NCBI GenBank assembly: GCA_027064665.1
Contig: JAMOPH010000333.1
Location: forward strand, 1-8,462
DNA: 8,462 nt
Reading direction: 5' to 3'
Origin: a bacterium
Lineage (GTDB): Bacteria; UBP14; UBA6098; B30-G16
Position 1 is the first letter of the stretch. Each line of letters opens with the position of its first letter. Made by a program: the position numbers and the translations under genes. The notes below the pieces were generated by a model that was not told the DNA's origin, made no database searches, and saw nothing but the letters and a program-made list of their open reading frames with translations. Below, piece after piece: positions 1 through 5,409 of the stretch.

Positions 1-833
1 CCTATAATTGCCGACTGGATGTGGCTTGAGTCCTCATCCGAGCGAAGGCAGACGATTTGAGTGTGCCAGACCACTCCTGCGCCGCCTATGTGGTTGTCCC
101 CAACCTCGGCGATTATCCCCGAGCACATTGTCCCGTGCCCGGTGGCATATCCTGAGGATTCATCATCCGGATCGTTATCGTCGTCAACAAAATCCCAGCC
201 AATCAAATCGTCAACATATCCGTTGCCGTCGTCGTCAACCCCATTCAGGTCGTCGGGGTCCATCGGAACTCCGTCGCCGTCAAGGTCCTCGCCGGGATTG
301 ACCCAGATATTATCATACAGGTCGGGATGATACCATTCCACTCCTTCAAGCACTGTCACTAAAACATCGTTCGCGTCGGTGATGTATTCCCACACATCGG
401 GCATATTGATTTTTTCGTGGTGCCACTGGGCGTAGTAGTGGTCGTCGTTGGGAGTTGCATATTTTTTGAACACATAGTCCGGATAGGCATCAATCACGCC
501 GGGAATTTTTTTGAACTGGTCGCATATCGCCGGAATCTCCATAGAGTCAACATCGGCATATATGATAAAAAGATTTCTTATGTGATAGCGAAGTCTTTTG
601 ATTTTCGGGTCTGTCGGCAGGGGCATAAGGCGTTTGACCTTGGTGATGGGGTATGTCGCCATAAGGTCGTCAATTTCCGGTATGCCGCACACAAAAGCGC
701 CGTTGTCCGTCTGACTGAAATTGAGCAGTGGTTCCGGCGCAAAATGCACCAAAAAGCGCCCATTTACCCACGGAAGTTGCCCGGCATAGAGCAAAATCGC
801 AGAAAGCAAAATGGCAAAAACTACCCTGCGCAT
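1..833 (-). CDS. Secreted subtilisin-family (S8) serine protease, N-terminal part, runs off the left edge
   Basis: This frame stays open for 277 codons from an ATG at 833 to the window edge, so the C-terminal half, including the catalytic Ser, is not visible. Residues 1-18 form a signal peptide (basic MRR, then a hydrophobic run). Residues 25-125 resemble an S8 propeptide, followed by the usual mature start ATPNDDHYYAQWHHEKIN (126-143). The first active-site block reads VTVLEGVEWYHPDL (159-172). The family normally has V-x-V-I/L-D-T/S-G-V here, so the catalytic Asp position holds Glu163 and one residue is missing. The His block, GHGTMCSGIIA (232-242), keeps the catalytic His233. Between them lies an Asp-rich stretch (182-225) with DLDGDG and DDDGNGYVDD loops, probably calcium-binding and typical of large secreted subtilases. 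A GGGAGGG Shine-Dalgarno at 837-843 supports the start. Family membership is secure; activity is doubtful. Confidence 0.88.
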   Translation of the reverse strand, partial: MRRVVFAILLSAILLYAGQLPWVNGRFLVHFAPEPLLNFSQTDNGAFVCGIPEIDDLMATYPITKVKRLMPLPTDPKIKRLRYHIRNLFIIYADVDSMEIPAICDQFKKIPGVIDAYPDYVFKKYATPNDDHYYAQWHHEKINMPDVWEYITDANDVLVTVLEGVEWYHPDLYDNIWVNPGEDLDGDGVPMDPDDLNGVDDDGNGYVDDLIGWDFVDDDNDPDDESSGYATGHGTMCSGIIAEVGDNHIGGAGVVWHTQIVCLRSDEDSSHIQSAII

Positions 834-860
834 TGTCCCTCCCGATTTTTGTGGCTTTTC

Positions 861-889
861 AGAATAACCCGCCCCTTTGTTTCAGTCAA
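861..889 (-). promoter_or_regulatory. Sigma70-like promoter of the subtilase gene
   Basis: Read on the minus strand, TTGACT (889-884) is followed by a 17-base spacer and TATTCT (866-861). These match the -35 consensus at 5 of 6 bases and the -10 consensus at 4 of 6. Transcription would start near 854, leaving a leader of about 20 bases that contains the GGGAGGG ribosome binding site. This is the best promoter match in the window, but it rests on consensus matching only. Confidence 0.55.
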
Positions 890-913
890 GACTTTTTGAA
901 CTTGGAGAGCACA

Positions 914-928
914 GGTTTTTCAAAAACC
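914..928. repeat. 15-bp perfect dyad, possible operator
   Basis: GGTTTTT, a single C, then AAAAACC form a perfect inverted repeat with 7-base arms. The one-base centre is too short for an RNA hairpin loop, so if functional it would act as a DNA-binding site. It ends two bases before the proposed panD -35 element (931-936) and lies 25 bases upstream of the subtilase -35. That position suits a regulator of panD. No specific regulator can be named. Confidence 0.35.
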
Positions 929-930
929 GG

Positions 931-958
931 TTGAATTTTTCACCCGGAAAGATAAATT
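931..958 (+). promoter_or_regulatory. Candidate promoter of the panD-purH operon
   Basis: TTGAAT (931-936), a 16-base spacer and TAAATT (953-958) give 4 of 6 matches to each sigma70 hexamer. Transcription would start near 965, about 20 bases before the panD ATG, leaving room for the Shine-Dalgarno at 973-980. The decamer GATAAATTTT (951-960) recurs on the minus strand upstream of the gene starting at 5318. Assigned by consensus only. Confidence 0.4.
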
Positions 959-972
959 TTGAATTGACCGAA

Positions 973-980
973 GGGGGTGA
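973..980 (+). promoter_or_regulatory. Shine-Dalgarno of panD, decides the start
   Basis: GGGGGTGA is one base off the ideal GGAGGTGA and ends 5 bases before the ATG at 986. The frame also offers a GTG at 977, but that codon lies inside this site. A start at 977 would therefore leave the gene without a properly spaced ribosome binding site, so 986 is preferred. Confidence 0.65.
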
Positions 981-985
981 GAAAA

Positions 986-1345
986 ATGATGAGAATTTAC
1001 TGCAAATCCAAGATTCACAAGGCGAGGATAACCGATGTTGAACTTGACTACGACGGCTCCGCCGAGATAGACACAGACCTTATGGAGGCGGCGGATATTG
1101 CCCCGTGGGAGCAGGTTCAGGTGGTCAATCTTGAGAACGGCGAGCGCTTTTGGACATACGCCATTCCCGGAGAGCGCGGCACGGGCAAAATTGCCCTCAA
1201 GGGTCCTGCTGCCCGCCGTGGTATGCCCGGCGACAGGGTTATAATTATAACCTATGCGATGGCTCAGGAGGACGAGTGGGGCGACCGCAAACCCATAACC
1301 GTCCTGGTTGACGAGCAAAACCGCATAAAGGAGATTAAAAAGTGA
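986..1345 (+). CDS. panD: Aspartate 1-decarboxylase (pyruvoyl enzyme)
   Basis: PanD makes beta-alanine from L-aspartate for pantothenate and coenzyme A synthesis in the cytosol. It is made as a proenzyme that cuts itself between Gly24 and Ser25, the serine becoming the pyruvoyl group. Starting at 986 gives 119 residues, close to the usual 115-130, and places the cleavage site YDGS so that Gly24-Ser25, Lys9, Arg54, Thr57 and Tyr58 all carry the Escherichia coli numbers. This supports 986 over the GTG at 977. Other family signatures are SKIHKARIT (8-16), TYAIPGERGTG (57-67) and GDRVIIITY (82-90). Oddities: the usual N-G-A-A-A segment reads K-G-P-A-A (72-76), so conserved Asn72 is Lys. The stop overlaps the next gene by four bases (GTGA), which implies translational coupling. 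Confidence 0.95.
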   Translation: MMRIYCKSKIHKARITDVELDYDGSAEIDTDLMEAADIAPWEQVQVVNLENGERFWTYAIPGERGTGKIALKGPAARRGMPGDRVIIITYAMAQEDEWGDRKPITVLVDEQNRIKEIKK

Positions 1346-1737
1346 AAACTTTTTCCGAGGAATATCTAAATAGGGCGGAGCAGGAGATTCTTTACGATCT
1401 TCAGGATGAAAAACTGCAGAAAATCATAGGTTCTTTTGGCGGTAAACCTACTAAAAAAGACAAGATTCTCAATGTAGTTTTTATAATTTTGGTGGCAGCG
1501 CTGTTTGTTCTTGAAATCTTCTGGCGGAAGGTGGTCGGCACAGTGGCGCTTGATTTGGCGGTCTTTTTAATCTCTGTGAAACTTATATATCTTATGCATA
1601 CCCAGGCGCGGGTTAATCACTACCAGTTCTGGATTTTGACCGCCATTGAGATGAAAACCACCATTATGCTTGAGCAACTTCAAAAACTTGCCTCGCAGAT
1701 AGAAACCAATCAAAGGAGCCAAAATGCCCAAAATTAG
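1342..1737 (+). CDS. Small two-helix membrane protein of unknown function
   Basis: I do not recognise this 131-residue protein. It starts at a GTG that overlaps the panD stop by four bases, preceded by AAAGGAGA (1327-1334) at a good distance, and its end overlaps purH by 14 bases, so it is very probably translated as the middle gene of the operon. The first 40 residues are charged and probably helical. They are followed by two likely transmembrane helices at about 42-60 and 66-86, with W-R-K in the short turn. The C-terminal part (about 98-124) looks like an amphipathic helix or short coiled coil, and the last residues are polar. There is no signal peptide and no catalytic motif. With a short turn, both ends would lie on the same side, probably the cytoplasm because of the charged N-terminus. 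A link to CoA or purine metabolism is suggested only by position. Confidence 0.8.
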   Translation: MKTFSEEYLNRAEQEILYDLQDEKLQKIIGSFGGKPTKKDKILNVVFIILVAALFVLEIFWRKVVGTVALDLAVFLISVKLIYLMHTQARVNHYQFWILTAIEMKTTIMLEQLQKLASQIETNQRSQNAQN

Positions 1738-3238
1738 AACCGCTTTAATTTCCGCTTACAACAAGGAGAAAATTGGTGATATAGCAAAGAAATTGGCGGA
1801 CAGGAATATAGAAATCTGGGCGTCGTCGGGGACGGCGGCATTTTTGCGGGAGCGGAATATCCCCGTCACCTCAATTGACGGTCTGGTCGGGTTCAGCCAA
1901 CTTTTGGGCGGGCGTGTCAAAACCCTTCACCCGGCGATATTTTCCGGCATTTTAGCCCGTGATACCCAGCAGGATTTCGCACAACTGCGCCAGCGGGACT
2001 ACCCCGCCTTTGATATGGTCTTTGTTGACCTGTATCCGTTTTTGGAGAATATGTCTTTGCCCGAGGAGAAACTTGTGGAGTTGATTGACATAGGCGGCGT
2101 TGCGCTTTTGCGGGCGGCGGCGAAAAACTACGCCCGGGTCGCCGTGGCATATTCCCCGGAGCAGGCGCAGAAAATAATTGACTCTATGGACGACGAGAAC
2201 AATGTCCCCACAGAACTTACCCGCCAACTTGCGGCGGAGACCTTTTATTTCACCTCGGTCTATGACTCGGCGATTGCCGGATGTTTATATAATGGAGAAA
2301 GTTTCCCGGAGTATCTTTCCTTCGGCGGGAGAAATGCCTTTCCTCTGCGCTACGGCGAAAATCCCCATCAGAGGGGGGCGGTATATGCGGCTTTCCCGCC
2401 GCGGGGACTGCTTTCGGCGGAGATTCTGGGCGGAAAGCAACTTTCCTACAACAACCTGCTTGACATAGATGCCGCCCTCGCCGGAGTGGTTGAGTTTGAT
2501 GAACCCGCCTGCACCATAGTAAAGCACCTTTCCCCCTGCGGAATCGCCACCGATGAGGATATCCACGCCGCCTACGAGAAAAGCCTCGCATCAGACCCGC
2601 TTTCTGCCTTCGGTGGAATAGTGGCGTTCAACAGACCGGTTGATTCTGCGCTGGCGGAAAGGTTGACCCGGCATTTTTTTGAGTGCGTTGTGGCGCCAGA
2701 TTTTGTGGAAAATTCCCTTGAGATACTTCACCGAAAGAAAAACCTGCGAATCCTCAAAACCCCGGAACTTTCCGGCGGGGAGAGAATCGCCGTCCGCGGG
2801 ATATGGGGCGGCTTTGTTGCGCAGGAGACCAATCCGCCGGGGGCGATGGCGCAAAAATGGGAAGTCGTCTCCCGGCGCAAACCCACCGACTACGAGGAAA
2901 TGCAGATGTGCTTTGCTATGCGTGCCGCCAAGTTGGTCAAATCCAATGCGATAGTGATAGCGAAGGACAACGCCACAGTGGGAATTGGCGGCGGTCTGCC
3001 CAGCCGTGTGGATGCCGCCATCGTTGCTGTGCGCAAAGCCGGAGACAGGGCAAAGGGCGCAGTTGCGGCATCCGATGCCTTTTTGCCTTTCCCGGATACG
3101 CTGTATGTCCTCGCCCAGAGCGGAGTTACTGCGCTGGTTCAGCCGGGGGGCTCCCGCAACGACGAGTTGGTCATTCGGGCGGCGAACGAGTTAGGTATCG
3201 CTATGGTCTTCACCGGGATGCGCCATTTCAGACACTGA
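1724..3238 (+). CDS. purH: Bifunctional AICAR transformylase / IMP cyclohydrolase
   Basis: PurH does the last two steps of purine synthesis: it formylates AICAR with 10-formyltetrahydrofolate, then closes the ring to IMP. Its 504 residues are slightly below the usual 510-530. The N-terminal cyclohydrolase domain (about 4-190) has GGRVKTLHP with Lys66, VDLYPF with Tyr104, and DIGG...LLRAAAKN with Asp122 and Lys134, the expected catalytic set. The transformylase domain has LRYGENPHQ (208-216), KQLSYNN (238-244), the catalytic pair Lys267-His268 in VKHLSPCG, SDPLSAFGG (290-298), VKSNAIV (405-411), SRVDA (427-431) and the classic C-terminus MVFTGMRHFRH. The phosphate-loop motif usually written STGGT is ASSGT here. 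An AAAGGAG ribosome binding site lies just upstream, inside the preceding gene. The stop is one base from that of the converging gene. Both activities appear intact. Confidence 0.97.
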   Translation: MPKIRTALISAYNKEKIGDIAKKLADRNIEIWASSGTAAFLRERNIPVTSIDGLVGFSQLLGGRVKTLHPAIFSGILARDTQQDFAQLRQRDYPAFDMVFVDLYPFLENMSLPEEKLVELIDIGGVALLRAAAKNYARVAVAYSPEQAQKIIDSMDDENNVPTELTRQLAAETFYFTSVYDSAIAGCLYNGESFPEYLSFGGRNAFPLRYGENPHQRGAVYAAFPPRGLLSAEILGGKQLSYNNLLDIDAALAGVVEFDEPACTIVKHLSPCGIATDEDIHAAYEKSLASDPLSAFGGIVAFNRPVDSALAERLTRHFFECVVAPDFVENSLEILHRKKNLRILKTPELSGGERIAVRGIWGGFVAQETNPPGAMAQKWEVVSRRKPTDYEEMQMCFAMRAAKLVKSNAIVIAKDNATVGIGGGLPSRVDAAIVAVRKAGDRAKGAVAASDAFLPFPDTLYVLAQSGVTALVQPGGSRNDELVIRAANELGIAMVFTGMRHFRH

Positions 3239-3239
3239 C

Positions 3240-5318
3240 TTATCCCGCCGAACTGCACACAAGGGACATAATCATCAGCGCACCAAGATACGCCACCACC
3301 GCAAGGGGGCTTGACGCCGGCAGGACATAGAGGGATATCGCAGTTCCGACAGCGGCGCCTAAAAGGTCTGCGGCATACAGTTTCCCGCCGGGGATTTCCC
3401 CCTGCGATGCCAGCCCGAAGGCAAATCCCGACACCGAGCCGGAGAGGAAAAATATCCCCAAAAATCCCCACAGTGGCACGAAAGTCCCCCGGTAGCCCAA
3501 AAATGTCGTCATAAAAATTATCGCCACCGAGATGACGATTCCCGCCTGCGACGGACGGCGGAATCGCGTCCCGCAGAAACTTCCGAAGGTTGTGCCTAAC
3601 AGAAATATCCCCGTGCCTGCACCGATTAGATAATACAGAGTGCCAAAGTTCGCCTGAAACACCAACATAAACAGCGTCTGCGCAAGAATTCCCCACATTC
3701 CGCCGACCAGCACAAGCCCCACCGGGCGAAGGGACTTTCTCAGCGATAGTATGGCGAGCGCAAGCGCCACCGCCAGAAAAATCAGCAGTGTTCTGTGTTC
3801 GCCGTGGCGGAATATGTCGGCGGGAAGGCGCACGCCGGCAAGATAAATTTGCTCCAGCACCCCCCAGATGTATATGAGCGGATTCCAGTCGTGGTTGATT
3901 CTGACGAACTTTGCGCCGGCAATCTCCCGCCAGAGTGTGGTTCTGCGCTGGGGCTGAAACAGTATGGGCAGATACCCCGGCTGAACCGTGGCGGCACGCA
4001 CCGGACGAAGTTTTTGAGATTTTAAGAGTTCCAGCAGGCGTTCTGCCAATTCTGTATTTTTCCCGGCAAATCGGCGGTCGTGGTATATCAGCACTGCCCC
4101 GTCAAGGTAGTATATCTCCGGGTTGGGGAACACGGCTGAAAATGTCGCCAGAATTCCGGCGCACAGTTCCGCCTGATACGGCGACAGGTAATTTGCGCCC
4201 ACTGGAATTCCCACAGCAACGACGCCATCCTCTGCCAGATGCGAACTGACCTGCTGATAAAATTCCTGCGTCCAGAACCGGTTGTCGCCGCCGGAAAGCG
4301 GGACCCCCGGCAGGATGAAGACAACATCGTATTTTTTGTCCGTTCGCCGCAGAAACGAGCGCACATCACCCCGAATGGGATGAAATCTTTTGTCCCCCCA
4401 TATCCTGCGGATGTGCGGGAAATCGGCGAGCGCCACAGAATACAGGCGTGCATCCGTGTAGGGGAAATCCACCGACGAGGGGGAGTGGGCAAGGATGTCC
4501 TTTCCGGCGCCGGCGAAAAGCCCGCCCACCAGAAGGACACTTTTCCCCGTGTCCTGCGCCCACATCACAGGATGGATTATCTGTTCGGCGCCGAGCGTGT
4601 CGCCCTCCGATGCCAGCAGTTTGCCGCTCTGGTAGAGATAGTTCTCCCCACCCTGCGACAGGATTACGATTTTCCCGTGGGGGGAGTTTATCTCCCGATG
4701 GTCAAAGCCACGCCATATTTTGGCATCAATGTGGGGGGCAGCCAAATTGAGCACAAAAGTGAGCACAATCGCAGCCGCAAGGTATTTTTTGAGAAGAGCG
4801 GGCTTGAACAGATACACGGGAACCGCCAGCAGCATCGCTATCAAAATCGCGGGGGCGTTTTGCGGAAGGAACATAAACCCCAGAGTCAGCAGACCGCCAG
4901 CGAAGGAACCGATGCCCTCATAGGCGTATAATATTCCCGACGGGGCGAAGTTCGTCAGGGATGAAAATACCCGCCCGGCGAAAAATGCCGGCAGAGAACC
5001 CGCCAGCGCCGTTATGAGAACGATTTGAACCGGCACCACCAGCCCAAAGGTGGGATGCAGGACTGCAGCGCACACTTTCACGAGTGCGGGCATAAGCAGT
5101 GCGGACACCCCCAGCAGTGCGAACTGTGTGGGCACATTTTTCCCGGAGTATGTTAGACTTCCTGCGGCGCCCCACAGAAGCCAGACAAACAGAATGACCG
5201 CAATTATCAGTTCGTTGAAGCCGTAGAGCGCCATAATCTCACGCATCATCTCGGTCTGGATGGAGACCGCTGCGGCGCCGAGGAAGACGGCGGAGATTTT
5301 TGAGATTTTGGCGTTCAC
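3240..5318 (-). CDS. Polytopic membrane protein with spermidine-synthase-like domain
   Basis: This 692-residue protein has three parts. Residues 5-195 hold about six or seven hydrophobic helices and match the N-terminal membrane domain of fused spermidine synthases (FLGAAAVSIQTEMMREIM). Residues 205-505 are a soluble Rossmann domain recognisable by SPHGKIVIL (212-220), LYQSG (228-232), IIHPVM (247-252), VLLVGG (261-266), GDVRSFLRR (317-325), KYDVVFILP (329-337) and NRFWTQEFY (346-354). Residues 510-690 add about five or six more helices. The substrate- and cofactor-binding acidic positions look lost: the GGGDGG-type loop is GGLFAGAG, the acidic residue after strand 2 is not obvious (VDFPYTD), and the LPDP-type motif is LPGV (336-339). 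It may be a non-catalytic or altered transferase; a true polyamine role is unproven. The start is GTG; the next Met (24) would cut the first helix. No clear Shine-Dalgarno is seen. Confidence 0.82.
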   Translation of the reverse strand: MNAKISKISAVFLGAAAVSIQTEMMREIMALYGFNELIIAVILFVWLLWGAAGSLTYSGKNVPTQFALLGVSALLMPALVKVCAAVLHPTFGLVVPVQIVLITALAGSLPAFFAGRVFSSLTNFAPSGILYAYEGIGSFAGGLLTLGFMFLPQNAPAILIAMLLAVPVYLFKPALLKKYLAAAIVLTFVLNLAAPHIDAKIWRGFDHREINSPHGKIVILSQGGENYLYQSGKLLASEGDTLGAEQIIHPVMWAQDTGKSVLLVGGLFAGAGKDILAHSPSSVDFPYTDARLYSVALADFPHIRRIWGDKRFHPIRGDVRSFLRRTDKKYDVVFILPGVPLSGGDNRFWTQEFYQQVSSHLAEDGVVAVGIPVGANYLSPYQAELCAGILATFSAVFPNPEIYYLDGAVLIYHDRRFAGKNTELAERLLELLKSQKLRPVRAATVQPGYLPILFQPQRRTTLWREIAGAKFVRINHDWNPLIYIWGVLEQIYLAGVRLPADIFRHGEHRTLLIFLAVALALAILSLRKSLRPVGLVLVGGMWGILAQTLFMLVFQANFGTLYYLIGAGTGIFLLGTTFGSFCGTRFRRPSQAGIVISVAIIFMTTFLGYRGTFVPLWGFLGIFFLSGSVSGFAFGLASQGEIPGGKLYAADLLGAAVGTAISLYVLPASSPLAVVAYLGALMIMSLVCSSAG

Positions 5319-5325
5319 AGATGAA

Positions 5326-5354
5326 AATTTATCCGGTTGCGCCGGATTTTGCCA
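5326..5354 (-). promoter_or_regulatory. Tentative promoter of the spermidine-synthase-like gene
   Basis: On the minus strand, TAAATT (5331-5326) lies 7 bases before the GTG start. It is preceded at a 17-base spacing by TGGCAA (5354-5349), a poor -35 with 3 of 6 matches. If used, transcription would begin at or very near the start codon, giving a leaderless message, which would fit the missing ribosome binding site. The spacer contains the inverted repeat at 5331-5347. Confidence 0.25.
5331..5347. repeat. 17-bp inverted repeat, candidate operator
   Basis: ATCCGG, five bases (TTGCG), then CCGGAT form a perfect inverted repeat. It lies 12 bases before the GTG start of the leftward gene and falls almost exactly between that gene's proposed -10 and -35 elements. 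A repressor or a MerR-type activator could bind such a place. In RNA it could also form a 6-base-pair hairpin. No regulator gene is visible nearby. Confidence 0.4.
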
Positions 5355-5375
5355 GTATTTTAGTCAATTTTTTCG

Positions 5376-5403
5376 TTGCCCGCAGGGGGACATTTTCTAA
5401 ATT
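5376..5403 (+). promoter_or_regulatory. Tentative promoter of the ABC transporter-murA unit
   Basis: TTGCCC (5376-5381), a 16-base spacer and TAAATT (5398-5403) give 4 of 6 matches to each sigma70 hexamer. The -10 ends 6 bases before the ATG at 5410, so the message would start at or next to the start codon. A purine-rich AGGGGGA at 5384-5390 is about 19 bases from that ATG, too far for a normal ribosome binding site. Consensus matching only. Confidence 0.35.
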
Positions 5404-5409
5404 ACCCGG

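Noticed and set aside
425..450. Repeat-like GTAGTAGTGGTCGTCGTTGG tract
   Set aside because: It encodes Asp-Asp-His-Tyr-Tyr-Ala at the conserved mature start of the subtilase. The repetition comes from runs of the same codons, not a satellite.
417..899. Plus-strand 160-codon open frame opposite the subtilase
   Set aside because: It is the antisense shadow of the subtilase and spans its start and promoter. It has no ribosome binding site or recognisable motif, and its Val run is the complement of Asp/His/Tyr codons.
977..985. GTG at 977 as the panD start
   Set aside because: It sits within the Shine-Dalgarno and would add three residues that break the exact match to E. coli PanD numbering.
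1824..1850. PurH ASSGT and GGGLPSR variants as possible loss of function
   Set aside because: The catalytic residues Lys66, Tyr104, Asp122, Lys134, Lys267 and His268 and the C-terminus are intact, and similar loop variants are common between lineages.
2803..3330. Plus-strand 175-codon frame crossing the purH end into the convergent gene
   Set aside because: It is a shifted frame of purH, Arg/Cys-rich and without motifs. Crossing two convergent genes makes a real product unlikely.
4239..4931. 230-codon plus-strand frame inside the spermidine-synthase-like gene
   Set aside because: It is antisense to a continuous 692-residue membrane protein with family motifs and has no coding signature of its own.
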